Assembly (NCBI GenBank): GCA_963709655.1
Contig: CAVPXF010000056.1
Span: 806,001-870,000, forward strand
DNA: 64,000 bases
Direction of reading: 5' to 3'
Origin: Roseiarcus sp963709655
GTDB lineage: Bacteria > Pseudomonadota > Alphaproteobacteria > Rhizobiales > Beijerinckiaceae
The notes below the pieces were generated by a model. The model saw only the letters and a program-made list of their open reading frames with translations, ran no database searches and was not told where the DNA came from. The stretch's first letter is position 1. Each line of letters begins with the position of its first letter. Both the position numbers and the translations under genes were made by a program. Positions 27,122-35,230 of the stretch are shown in pieces.

Positions 27122-27231
27122 CGTCATTGCGAGCCGAAGGCGAAGCAATCCATGCCCCAGGGCGCGGCGGCGGCATGGATTGCTTCGTCGCCCCGGGCTC
27201 GTCGACCCGGGGGTCGCTCCTCGCAATGACG
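27122..27231. repeat. Compound palindromic element (CATTGCGAG type)
   Basis: Outer arms CGTCATTGCGAG (27122-27133) and CTCGCAATGACG (27220-27231) are perfect 12-bp inverted repeats. Inner arms GAAGCAATCCATGCC (27142-27156) and GGCATGGATTGCTTC (27172-27186) are perfect 15-bp inverted repeats around a 15-nt loop. Elements with the words CATTGCGAG and GAAGCAATCCA are widely dispersed in alphaproteobacterial intergenic DNA. It may be a REP- or MITE-like element, or act as a transcription terminator for the GFA gene that ends 44 nt away. Confidence 0.85.
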
Positions 27232-27274
27232 GTCGCGGGTTGTTTGAATTGATTCAGTAGTTTCGGCGCCTCGC

Positions 27275-27682
27275 CTAGCGCGGCGGCAGGCGCTCGAACG
27301 CCGGCAGGCCTTCGGGGAGGACGTGGAAGGGCTGCTTGTCGGCGGTGTGGATCGCCATTTGCGGACCCTGGTAGAGCGCCGGGTCGTCGAGCGTGCCGAT
27401 CTTGAGGATGACAAAGGGGAAGCGCGGGTTCCGGTTTGCGAGATGCGTGCCGCAGGTTTCGCAGAATTCGCGCGTCACCGGCTGATCGAGGTCGCTGCGC
27501 GTGAAGGTTTTCGGCCCGCCGCGGACGTAGCGGAACCCTTCCGGCGGCATCAGCATGAACAGGTTCGGCCCGCCGCCGCTGACCATTTGGCACTCACGGC
27601 AGTAGCAGAACGCCCTCAGCCGCGGCTCGCCCTCGGCAACGTAGCGGACCTTGCCGCAATAGCAGCCGCCTTCGAGTTTCAT
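27275..27682 (-). CDS. GFA-family (CENP-V/GFA domain) zinc-binding protein
   Basis: A 135-residue protein of the GFA/CENP-V family (PF04828). Zinc-binding cysteines are seen in GGCYCGKVRY, AFCYCRECQ and EFCETCGTHL, the standard CxC...CxxC...CxxC set. The family is named after glutathione-dependent formaldehyde-activating enzyme, but most members have no proven activity. ATG 27682 (MKLEGGCYCG) is chosen because the family starts here; the frame is open to 27808 only through a palindromic repeat. Confidence 0.9.
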   Translation of the reverse strand: MKLEGGCYCGKVRYVAEGEPRLRAFCYCRECQMVSGGGPNLFMLMPPEGFRYVRGGPKTFTRSDLDQPVTREFCETCGTHLANRNPRFPFVILKIGTLDDPALYQGPQMAIHTADKQPFHVLPEGLPAFERLPPR

Positions 27683-27749
27683 GCGCCGTTCTCCCGCTGC
27701 AATGATAGCGCCTGGGACTCGGCTGGGGAAGCGAGTTCGGCGGGACGCC

Positions 27750-27803
27750 TGTAGGGCGCGCTCGCTGAGCGCGCCGCGGCCGGGTCGCCGACCCGGCCCT
27801 ACA
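27750..27803. repeat. Compact double-hairpin palindrome
   Basis: Outer arms TGTAGGGC (27750-27757) and GCCCTACA (27796-27803) enclose two further perfect palindromes, GCGCGCTCGCTGAGCGCGC and GGCCGGGTCGCCGACCCGGCC. The whole forms a cruciform of about 54 bp between the divergent GFA and mutL genes. TGTAGGGC-bounded hairpins of this layout are typical of dispersed REP-like elements. Confidence 0.75.
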
Positions 27804-27888
27804 GCCACGACGCGCTTTTCCTTTCGCGAGCGCTTGCTTCCCCCGGCGCCTCGCCGATGCGATAACCATCCGGAGGTTCCGCGCGCCC

Positions 27889-29715
27889 ATGCCGATTCGC
27901 CGTCTCGATCCGCTGCTTGTCGATCGCATCGCCGCGGGCGAGGTGGTCGAGCGGCCGGCCGCGGCGGTGAAGGAATTGATCGAGAACGCGCTCGACGCCG
28001 GCGCGCGGGCGATCGAGGTCGCGATCGAGGCGGGCGGGCGCCGCCTGATCCGCGTGACCGACGACGGGCGCGGCATGGACGAAGCCGACCTCGCGCTCTC
28101 GGTCGAGCGCCACGCCACCTCGAAAATCCCCGACGGGGATCTGACCGCCATCATGACCTTCGGCTTCCGCGGCGAGGCGCTGCCCTCGATCGCCTCGGTC
28201 TCGCGGCTCGAGATCCGCACTCGCGCGGCCGGCGCGCCGACGGGCTTGAGGCTTCTCGTCGAGGACGGGGCGAAGAGCGCGGTCGCCCCTTGCGCCGGCC
28301 CCGCCGGGACGCGGGTCGAGGCGCGCGACCTCTTTGTCGCGACGCCCGCGCGGCTCAAGTTCCTCAAGTCCGACCGCGCCGAGGCGCAGGCGGTCGCCGA
28401 CGTCGTCCGCCGGCTGGCGCTCGGCAACCCGGACGTCCGGTTTTCGCTTCTGACCGACATCGGCTCGCCGTTCGACTGGCCGGCCTGCGGGCCGGGCGAA
28501 GTGGGCTTGGCCGAGCGCCTGCGTCAGGCGCTCGGCGGCGAATTCGCCGCAAACTCGCTCGAGATCGATGCGAGCCGCGAGGGCGTGCGGCTTTCCGGGC
28601 GGATCGGCCTGCCGACCTTCTCGCGGCCGAACGCGCTTGCCCAATATCTCTTCGTCAATGGCCGGGCGGTGCGCGACAAGACGCTGTCGGGCGCCCTGCG
28701 CGCCGCCTATCTCGATTTTCTGCCCCCCGCCCGGCACGCGGTCGCGGCCCTGTTCGTCACGTGCGATCCGCAGGCGGTCGACGTCAACGTCCATCCCGCC
28801 AAGGCCGAGGTGCGCTTCCGCGACGGCGGCCTCGTGCGCGGCCTCGTCGTCGGGGCCTTGAAGCAGCGCCTGGCCGAGGCGCTGCATCGCGCCGCCTCGA
28901 CCGGCGGCACGGCGACCGTGCTCGCCATGCGGCCGCATCCGGGCTTCCGCCCGCCCGCGCCGGCCGGCGGCTGGGACTGGCGCGCCTCGCCCGCCGCGCC
29001 CGCGCCAGGGTGGGGGGCCGCGGCCGCCGCAGGCTTTGCCGAGCCTGCGCAACAGAGCTTCGCGGCGTTCACGCCCGCCGCCGCGGTCGGCGCGCAGGCG
29101 CCTGACGCGCGGAGCGCGGGCCTCGACCCGGCGGCGGCGCCGCTCGGGGCGGCGCGGGCGCAATTGCACAAGACCTACATTGTCGCGGAGACGCCGGACG
29201 GGCTCGTCATCGTCGACCAGCATGCGGCGCACGAGCGGATCGTCTACGAGACGCTGAAACGCCAGCGCGAGGGCAGCGGGATCGAGCGGCAGGCGCTCCT
29301 GCATCCGCTGGTGGTCGATCTCGATCCGGACGCGGCCGGGCTGATCGAGGCGCACGCCGAGGATCTGGCCTTGCTCGGCCTCGTCGTCGAAGGCTTCGGC
29401 CCGGGCGCGATCCTGGTCCGCGAGGCGCCGGCGGTGATCGCGCAGGGCGACCTCATCGGCCTCGTGCGCGACCTCGCCGCCGACCTCGCCGCCGAGGACG
29501 GCGCCCAGAGCCTCGCCCGCCGGCTCGACGAATACCTCGGAACCTTCGCCTGTCACCACTCGGTGCGCGCGGGCCGGCCGCTAAAGCCCGAGGAGATGAA
29601 CGCGCTTTTGCGCCAGATGGAGGCGACGCCTGGCGCCGGCCAATGCAACCATGGCCGACCGACCTACGTGGAATTGAAGCTGGCGGACATCGACCGGCTG
29701 TTCGGGCGGCGCTAG
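27889..29715 (+). CDS. mutL: DNA mismatch repair protein MutL
   Basis: A 608-residue MutL that couples MutS mismatch recognition to strand removal. The N-terminal GHKL ATPase shows ELIENALDAGA, DDGRGMDEADL and FGFRGEALPSIASVS. A Pro/Ala-rich linker spans about residues 345-420, then the C-terminal dimerisation domain holds DQHAAHERIVYE, ACHHSVRAGRPL and QCNHGRPTYVEL. These match the DQHAx2Ex4E and metal-binding motifs of MutL proteins that nick DNA themselves, as expected in bacteria without MutH. The start is ATG 27889, 207 nt from the divergent GFA gene. Confidence 0.97.
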   Translation: MPIRRLDPLLVDRIAAGEVVERPAAAVKELIENALDAGARAIEVAIEAGGRRLIRVTDDGRGMDEADLALSVERHATSKIPDGDLTAIMTFGFRGEALPSIASVSRLEIRTRAAGAPTGLRLLVEDGAKSAVAPCAGPAGTRVEARDLFVATPARLKFLKSDRAEAQAVADVVRRLALGNPDVRFSLLTDIGSPFDWPACGPGEVGLAERLRQALGGEFAANSLEIDASREGVRLSGRIGLPTFSRPNALAQYLFVNGRAVRDKTLSGALRAAYLDFLPPARHAVAALFVTCDPQAVDVNVHPAKAEVRFRDGGLVRGLVVGALKQRLAEALHRAASTGGTATVLAMRPHPGFRPPAPAGGWDWRASPAAPAPGWGAAAAAGFAEPAQQSFAAFTPAAAVGAQAPDARSAGLDPAAAPLGAARAQLHKTYIVAETPDGLVIVDQHAAHERIVYETLKRQREGSGIERQALLHPLVVDLDPDAAGLIEAHAEDLALLGLVVEGFGPGAILVREAPAVIAQGDLIGLVRDLAADLAAEDGAQSLARRLDEYLGTFACHHSVRAGRPLKPEEMNALLRQMEATPGAGQCNHGRPTYVELKLADIDRLFGRR

Positions 29716-29777
29716 GGGCCTTCGCCCCGCATAGGCCGTCGAGAGGCGGGCGTCCTGGAGCGTGATGAAATAGGGTT

Positions 29778-29921
29778 GCGCCAGCGAACCCTCACCCCGC
29801 CGCTTCGCGGCTTCCCTCTCCCGGTGGGAGAGGGACGACCCCTTCCCCCTCGGGGGGAAGAGCCTGCCCCCGGGCGAAGACCCGGGGGTGGCCCGAAGGG
29901 CCGGATGAGGGCTTGCGCCGG
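29778..29921. repeat. Array of four consecutive hairpins
   Basis: Four perfect or near-perfect hairpins follow each other: CCCTCTCCC/GGGAGAGGG (29814-29834), CTTCCCC/GGGGAAG (29842-29860), CCCCCGGG/CCCGGGGG (29867-29888) and GGCCC/GGGCC (29890-29902). The flanks GCGCCAGCGAACCCTCAC and ATGAGGGCTTGCGCC are imperfect inverted repeats, so the array behaves as one unit of about 145 bp. It lies just downstream of mutL and may serve as terminator. The IS element that follows inserted into adjoining palindromic DNA. Confidence 0.7.
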
Positions 29922-29951
29922 CTTTACCGGGGATGTCGGCGCAGCCCCTCA

Positions 29952-29957
29952 CCCTAG
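29952..29957 (+). repeat. Left target-site duplication (CCTAGC)
   Basis: CCTAGC directly abuts the left terminal inverted repeat of the IS element at 29958 and is repeated at 31921-31926 beyond the right end. Confidence 0.8.
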
Positions 29958-31920
29958 CCGGAGCTTCTTTCTTTCACGACGCGTAAGCCATTGATCTCGC
30001 TCGCGGCGAGCGGCTGTGGGGTCGCTGCTACTGGGTACAGGCGATGGGGAATCCCAGGAGGTCGAAGGCCTTTTGCTGGATCGGGGTCGGGCGGGTGAGG
30101 ATGGTGAAGGGGCGGTCCGGCGCGCCCGCGGTCACGACGGTGTTGCGCGCGAGGGTCGCGAGATCGGCGAGCAGGGTCTGGAAGGAGTGGACGGGGGCGC
30201 CGTCGGCGGCGCGGCCGGTGGCGCTTTTGGCCAGCGCGGCGGGAGAGCGCTGCGCTTTGGCGACGGGGCTCTCGCGCAGGGCTTCGGCGGCTTCCTTGTC
30301 GTCGTCGTCGTAGAGCATCGGGGCGAGGCGCGCCCGCATGTGCCACTCGACATAGTAGGCCAGCATGCACAGGAACACGTGGGCGCGAACCCGATCCGTG
30401 AGCCAGTGGTGGATCGGCCGGACATGCAGGTCGACCGTCTTCAGGCATCGAAAGGCCCGTTCCACCATGGACAAGGATTTGTATGTCTTGACCGCGGCTT
30501 CGTCGGCGAGGGTCTGTTCGGGCAGGCTGGTGCGCACGGCGTAGAGGCCGTCGAGCGCGGCCTCCCGTGCGATCTCATCGCGCTTTCGGGCGAAGGCGAA
30601 CCGGTCGTCGGCGATCGTCAGGTCGAAGTGCTTGGCCATCTTGTGCTTGTCGAGCACGGCGCCGACGGCCATGCCGATCTCGGCCGCGCCGCGCAGGGGC
30701 TGGCGTTGACGCGCGACTGCGGCGGCGATCCTGGCCAGGTCGCGCTCGGTGGCGGCGAGGAGGTGCTCGCGCTTTCCGGCGCGCGCTCGCGCGAGATCGG
30801 GGTTGCGGCAGACGATCAGCCGCTCGCCGGGAAAGTCGGGCGAGGTGATCGCCGCCATGTCGCGCTCGTCGAACAGCGACATCTGCAGATGGCCGCCGCC
30901 GACCAGGCCCTGCAGCGCGGGGGCGCGGAGCGCCGTGATCCAGTCGAGGCCGGCGGGACGCAAATCCTCGTCGATGCGCGCCTGGGTGATCATGCCGCGG
31001 TCGCCAACCAGCACGACGTGGTCGATGGCGAAGCGGCGCTTGAGCTTGGCGACCTGATCGGCCAGGGTCGCGGGATCGCCGGTGTTTCCCTCGAACACCT
31101 CGATGGCGACGGGGCAGCCGTCGGGCGCGCAGAGAAGGCCGTAGACGATCTGCAGCTTGCCCTTCTTGCCGTCGCGGTTGTAGCCGTGTTTGGCCAGAGG
31201 GCAGCAGCGGCCTTCGACATAGCTCGACGAGACGTCGTAGAGCACCAGCGTCCCGCCCTTCAGATGGCGCTTCGCGAGCGCGGTCTCGATCGCGCCCTGA
31301 CGCTCGAGGAGCCAGTCGAGCGCGGCGTAGAGTTCGTCCTCGTGGACGTCGCCGAGGCCCAGCTCGACGCCGAGGCTGGATGCGGCGGTGACGGGATCGA
31401 GCGCCCTGGCGGTGGCGAGTTTCGACGCCGGGGCGATGATGCGGCTGACGATCATGGCCAGGACGAGGTCGACCGGCCGACAGCTCTCGGGATCGGACCC
31501 GCGCGCTTGCTTGGGTCCGATGATTGTGCCGAGGCCGATAGCGCGCATCGCGCCCAGCACGGCGGCGACAGCCCCGTGCGGCAGCGAGCGCTCGACGACG
31601 AAGGGCTGCTCGCCCGGCGGCAGCACGACCCCGCCCTTGAGGACGCCGCGCAGCCCTTCGACGTGCTCGGCCGGCCAATGGCTGAGGTTGAGCAGCGTGC
31701 GCTTCCGTATCCTCCCGCCGTCCCGATAGCTCTCGCGCAACAGGATCGCCGGTGGGGAGCCGCGGTTGGGCACGGTTTCGATATACATGGACGTAGGATA
31801 GCGGAGAAACCCGCACAATCAATAAAAATATCCGATTTACATGGCTACACTTTTCACCCCTCGCCAGCCCAAAGATGCGCAAAATCAGAGGCTTGACCTT
31901 CGCGAAAGAAAGAAGCTCCG
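29958..31920 (-). mobile_element. Complete IS1634-family insertion sequence
   Basis: The element is 1,963 bp. Its termini are perfect 17-bp inverted repeats, CGGAGCTTCTTTCTTTC at 29958-29974 and the reverse complement at 31904-31920; partial pairing continues inward for about 20 more bases. A 6-bp direct repeat CCTAGC flanks both ends. It contains one intact transposase gene on the minus strand and nothing else. Removing the element and one CCTAGC restores a run of palindromic intergenic sequence, so it inserted into a repeat rather than a gene. The intact state suggests a recent insertion. Confidence 0.9.
30028..31788 (-). CDS. IS1634-family DDE transposase
   Basis: A 586-residue transposase of the IS1634 group (IS4 superfamily). 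ATG 31788 (MYIETVPNRGSPPAILLRES) is the usual family start; an upstream in-frame start at 31818 would add ten residues. Catalytic candidates are D in LVLYDVSSSYVEG, D in VVLVGDRGMI and E in YKSLSMVERAFRCLK, the last fitting the Y-x2-x-x3-E-x6-K signature of IS4-type enzymes. The frame is undamaged and fills the element, leaving 70 bp on the left and 132 bp on the right. Confidence 0.93.
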   Translation of the reverse strand: MYIETVPNRGSPPAILLRESYRDGGRIRKRTLLNLSHWPAEHVEGLRGVLKGGVVLPPGEQPFVVERSLPHGAVAAVLGAMRAIGLGTIIGPKQARGSDPESCRPVDLVLAMIVSRIIAPASKLATARALDPVTAASSLGVELGLGDVHEDELYAALDWLLERQGAIETALAKRHLKGGTLVLYDVSSSYVEGRCCPLAKHGYNRDGKKGKLQIVYGLLCAPDGCPVAIEVFEGNTGDPATLADQVAKLKRRFAIDHVVLVGDRGMITQARIDEDLRPAGLDWITALRAPALQGLVGGGHLQMSLFDERDMAAITSPDFPGERLIVCRNPDLARARAGKREHLLAATERDLARIAAAVARQRQPLRGAAEIGMAVGAVLDKHKMAKHFDLTIADDRFAFARKRDEIAREAALDGLYAVRTSLPEQTLADEAAVKTYKSLSMVERAFRCLKTVDLHVRPIHHWLTDRVRAHVFLCMLAYYVEWHMRARLAPMLYDDDDKEAAEALRESPVAKAQRSPAALAKSATGRAADGAPVHSFQTLLADLATLARNTVVTAGAPDRPFTILTRPTPIQQKAFDLLGFPIACTQ

Positions 31921-31926
31921 CCTAGC
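31921..31926 (+). repeat. Right target-site duplication (CCTAGC)
   Basis: CCTAGC immediately follows the right inverted repeat of the IS element and matches the copy at 29952-29957. The following CCCTCGCC...GGCGAGGG hairpin (31926-31953) belongs to the invaded palindromic sequence. Confidence 0.8.
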
Positions 31927-31959
31927 CCTCGCCAGGCTTACGCGGGGCGAGGGGAAGCG

Positions 31960-32370
31960 CTAGCCGGCGAGCTGCGCCTCGATCGCGGCCTTGTCGATGA
32001 CCGACCAGACCGATGCGATCTTGGAGCGTTTGAACTCGTAAAAGACGTTCTCGGCAAACGAGACTGTGCGCCCGTTGACGCTCAGCCCAAGGAATTTTGC
32101 CTTTGGCGAGCATTTGAAGGCGAGGCGGGCAGCGACGAGCGGAGGAGAACTGGCGAGAAGCTGGATGTCGAAGCGGAGGTCAGGGATATCCGCGAAGTCC
32201 TGCGCCAGCATGGCACGATAACCGGACAGCTTGAGCGGTCGGCCGTTGTGCTCGACGTCGTCATCGACGTATTGACCGAGTTCAGCCCACGCCCGTCGGT
32301 TCAGGCAGGCAATGTAGGCGCGATAGAGATTCAATAGAGATGAAACTGTCAAAGCGGACTTCTCCTGCAA
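31960..32370 (-). CDS. SnoaL-like / NTF2-fold ester cyclase-type protein
   Basis: A protein of up to 136 residues with an NTF2-like fold of the SnoaL-type ester cyclase group: LLNLYRAYIACLNRRAWAEL, YVDDDVEHNGRPLKLSGYR, LRFDIQLL, VAARLAFKC and VSFAENVFYEFKRSKIASVW follow the family order. The catalytic or ligand role of this subgroup is unknown. The start is uncertain: no ATG precedes the conserved region, and a TTG at 32370 or one at 32352 (with GGAG about 8 nt upstream) must be used. It is isolated between the IS element and the amidohydrolase operon. Confidence 0.7.
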   Translation of the reverse strand: MQEKSALTVSSLLNLYRAYIACLNRRAWAELGQYVDDDVEHNGRPLKLSGYRAMLAQDFADIPDLRFDIQLLASSPPLVAARLAFKCSPKAKFLGLSVNGRTVSFAENVFYEFKRSKIASVWSVIDKAAIEAQLAG

Positions 32371-32427
32371 TCGCCCCTGCCGCTGACTTAACCCAACGCT
32401 CGGACCTCGTCCGGGGGCACTTTGGCA

Positions 32428-32454
32428 GCGACCGCCCCTCGGGCTGGCGGTCGC
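32428..32454. terminator. GC-rich hairpin downstream of the catabolic operon
   Basis: GCGACCGCC (32428-32436) and GGCGGTCGC (32446-32454) form a perfect 9-bp stem with a 9-nt loop. It lies about 170 nt beyond the last gene of the minus-strand operon, but no T-run follows in that direction, so a terminator role is only a possibility; it may be another palindromic repeat. Confidence 0.35.
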
Positions 32455-32621
32455 CTTTGGCGCTCGCTCTGAACGCCCGCTGTCAGCGGTCTTGCGAACT
32501 CTGCGGCGCCAGGGTCGGGACGCCTGACCAAGAGAGGCGCGATGGAACGCGGAACGCCGCTGAGGGCGTAGGAGTCGCCGCCCGCGGCCCGTCGCGAGAT
32601 CGGGCGCCTCAGCAAAGGGTT

Positions 32622-34065
32622 TCAGCAGCAGCCAAAGCCGCCGCGGTAGTGCGCGACCGCCGCCGGCTCGAGATCGCGCCAGGCGTCGAGGAACGCGGCG
32701 CGCGAGCCGATCTTCAAGCGGGTGTCCTGGCGAAGCGCCGCTTCGGTCGCCTCGAGGTCGAGGTTGACGAGCCGCCCGTCGCGGACGACGTCCTGTCCCG
32801 CGACGATCAGCCGGTCGATATGCGCGGCGGTCGCCCGGGCGAACACCAGGTCGATCGGCTCGACCGGCATGATCGCGTCGCGGTCGAGCCGGTCGAGGTC
32901 GAGGATGAGCACGTCCGCCGGCGCTCCGACCTCGAGCGCGCCGTCGCCCGGCGCGCCGTTGGCGAACCGCCCGTTGGCGACGACGCCCGCGAGCCAGCCG
33001 CCGCGCGCGACGACCGTCTCGTAGCCCCAGCCGCCGTGCAGGAAATGCCCGAGCCGCATCTCGCGCAACACGTCGTCGTCCTCGTCCAGGGCCGAGGCGT
33101 CGACGCCGAGCGCGACCCGGCAGCCGCGCCGGATCGCCTCGCCGATCGGCGCGACGCCGCTCGCCAGATGCAAGTTCGAGCTCGGGTTGGTGGCGATGAT
33201 CGCGCCCGCGGCGGCGATGCGGTCGAGGTCCTCACCCCGCGCATAGACGCAATGGGCGAGCGTCAGGCGCGGCGTGAGCAGACCCAGCGTCCTCAGCCGC
33301 TCGGCCACGCCCTCGGGATAGGCCTGGTCGGCGAAGGCGCGCTGATAGCGCGTCTCCACAAGATGCATGTGCACGCGCCGCCCGGTCTCGGCCGAGCGCT
33401 CGGCGATCGCGGCGAGGAGCGTCGTCCGAGCACCATTGCGGCCCGTTCGGGCCGAACTGCACGGCGAAGGTCGGGCTCTCGACCGCCTCGGCGATCGCCT
33501 CGACCCGCGCGATCTGCGCCTCGACGCCGAGCGGCGGCTGAAGGAAGATCGCTTCGACCGTGGCGCGGGCGGCGTCCGGCAGCCCCGCCAGCAGGCCGCC
33601 GGGATCGCCATAGACCAGCGGATTGCGGTCGCGCATGAAGACCGCGAGGGTCACGCGCACGCCGACATCGCGCGCCGCCCTGGCGATTTCGCGCGCCTCC
33701 TCGACCGGCGGCGCCGGCCCGTGGAAGCGGGTATAGTGCGCCATCACCGAGCCCGCGCCGCCCCGCGCCGCCCGGCCGAAGGCGGCGAGCGCCCCGAGAT
33801 AGGGGTCGATCGGCGGCATCGCCGCGAGCCGCAGGAGCCAGGTCTCGAGCGGCTTTGCCGCCGCGCCGAACGAGGTCGGCGACAGCGGGCGGCAATGGTC
33901 GTGGGCGTTGGCGAGCGCCGGCAGGGCGAGGCGGCGCCGCTGCGGCGTCTCCGCCGCCGGCGCGATCGCGGCGATCGCGCCGTCCTCGATGACGAGGTCG
34001 ACCGGCGGCCCGGCCGGCTGGCCGTCGGTCGGGAGCAGCGTGACGCCGGCGACCGTCGCGCTCAT
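32622..34065 (-). pseudogene. Metal-dependent amidohydrolase, frameshifted
   Basis: Last cistron of the operon. From ATG 34065 (MSATVAGVTLLPTDGQP) the frame gives the N-terminal amidohydrolase domain with the zinc motif NAHDH and continues to AVQFGPNGPQWCSDDA. At about 33421-33432 homology moves by one base to LLAAIAERSAETGRRVHMHL, then LAHCVYARGEDL, TNPSSNLHLASG, GVDASALDEDDD and the C-terminal amidohydrolase part to the stop at 32622. Both halves keep the metal ligands, so a protein of about 480 residues was encoded. It resembles the cytosine deaminase/atrazine chlorohydrolase group of the superfamily. The start overlaps the AtzH-like stop by 4 nt. A sequencing error is not excluded. Confidence 0.78.
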
Positions 34066-34448
34066 GCCGGCTCGTCGATCACGCTGATATGGGCGGCGAC
34101 GATCCGCCAGCCTTGCGGAAAACGCACCCAGGTCTGCATCTGCCGTCCGACCTTGCCCGGCGCGCCGTCGCGCCGGAAAAGCGTCGCGGCGATGGCGAGA
34201 TCGCGCCCGTAGGTGACGATGCGGGTCTTGTCGAGACGGCGCGCGAGCCCGGCCGGCGAGCGCGCGGCGCGAAAGGCCCGGATCGCCGCAAAGCCGTAGA
34301 GGTTCTCGGTCGCGCCGTAACGAATGGCGTCCTCGCTCGGCAGAAAGAAGCCGTCGAGCGCCGCGACGTCGTTGGCGATCAGCGCCCGCTCGTAATCGGC
34401 GAAGACCGCCTCGACCTCGGCCTTGGTCGCGGGATCGTCGACGATCAT
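34062..34448 (-). CDS. AtzH-like protein (NTF2-fold amidase partner)
   Basis: A 128-residue NTF2-fold protein with EVEAVFADYERALIANDVAA, LDGFFLPSEDAIRYGATENL, TRIVTYGRDLAIAATLFRR and MQTWVRFPQGWRIVAAHIS. This order matches AtzH, a member of cyanuric acid degradation gene sets, and the related DUF3225 proteins found next to AtzE-type amidases. It overlaps both neighbours by 4 nt. Whether it is an enzyme itself or stabilises an amidase is not settled in homologues; here its place in an operon with AtzG- and AtzE-like proteins supports the assignment. Confidence 0.82.
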   Translation of the reverse strand: MIVDDPATKAEVEAVFADYERALIANDVAALDGFFLPSEDAIRYGATENLYGFAAIRAFRAARSPAGLARRLDKTRIVTYGRDLAIAATLFRRDGAPGKVGRQMQTWVRFPQGWRIVAAHISVIDEPA

Positions 34449-35221
34449 GGCGCGCGTTTCCGGGCTTCGAGCGCAACGCGCAACTCGGACAAGAAGGGAA
34501 TGTCGGCGAACTGGTCGGGCCGCACCTTGTCCCATGCGACGCCCGCCGGCTGGCGGAAGGGGGTCTGGCTCTCGATCAGCTCGCGTTCGGTGGCGATGAA
34601 GGCCAGGGCCGAATTGTGGCTCTCCATCACCACCTCGGATTCGTCCACCACCTGCGAGGAATGGACGGTCGTGGCGATCGGGGTCGAGTGGCCGACGAGG
34701 CCAAGCTCGCGAAAGATCCCCTGCTCGAGATCGGCGAAGCCCGCGCCCTTGCCGGTGCGACCGCCGCGGCGGGTGACCGCGACGCATCCCACGACGCAGA
34801 AATCGAGCTGCGGCATGTCCTCGAAGCCGACCTTGTCGCCGTGCTCCAGAAACCCTTGCGCCGTCGCCGCGGTCTCGAAATCGACGCCCTTGCGGGCGAG
34901 TTTTTCCGGGTCGATGCGCAGGTAGGGGAAGCCCTCGGTGAGATAGGGCACGGGCGAAAACAGGAGCTTGCCGTCGTAAAGCGCCCGGAGCCGCACGGCG
35001 ATCTGCGGCGGGTCGGGATTGCATTTGACGACCCGCGCCTGCTTCCAGGCGTCGAGCTCGCTCAGGCGCTTGGCGGCCGCGTCGGCGCCGACAAAGTTCG
35101 GGATTTTGTCGAACGCCGGTCCGACATTGACCCCCGTCGCCACGAGCCGCTCCCAGACGCGGTTGCGCACGGCGGTCTTCATCGGATTGCGGCCCGCCCA
35201 GCGCGATTGGCTTTCAGCCAT
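34445..35221 (-). CDS. 5-formyltetrahydrofolate cyclo-ligase-like protein (COG0212)
   Basis: A 258-residue member of the 5-FCL/MTHFS superfamily. Characteristic parts are VKCNPDPPQIAVRLRALYDG, KLLFSPVPYLTEGFPYL, DFCVVGCVAVTRRGGRTGKG and GFADLEQGIFRELGLV, followed by TTVHSSQVV. Authentic MTHFS converts 5-formyl-THF to 5,10-methenyl-THF with ATP. Proteins of this longer type are paralogues whose substrate is unproven, with a proposed link to thiamin or formylated-amine metabolism. In an operon with a formamidase-like enzyme, a role in handling formyl groups or a damaged heterocycle is attractive but inferred. ATG 35221 is used; ATG 35182 is possible. Confidence 0.78.
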   Translation of the reverse strand: MAESQSRWAGRNPMKTAVRNRVWERLVATGVNVGPAFDKIPNFVGADAAAKRLSELDAWKQARVVKCNPDPPQIAVRLRALYDGKLLFSPVPYLTEGFPYLRIDPEKLARKGVDFETAATAQGFLEHGDKVGFEDMPQLDFCVVGCVAVTRRGGRTGKGAGFADLEQGIFRELGLVGHSTPIATTVHSSQVVDESEVVMESHNSALAFIATERELIESQTPFRQPAGVAWDKVRPDQFADIPFLSELRVALEARKRAP

Positions 35222-35230
35222 CGGCGGCGC

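Larger units (their letters stand above)
26326..27274. other. Repeat-rich intergenic region without a recognised gene
   Basis: These roughly 950 bases contain the second copy of the dispersed repeat (26654-26830) and a long compound palindrome (27122-27231), both listed separately. Open frames crossing it are short, lack ribosome sites and follow the repeats. The stretch 26985-27080 is AT-rich (GCGCCATTTATACAAAAATT). I see no tRNA-like fold that could act as an integration site. Confidence 0.55.
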
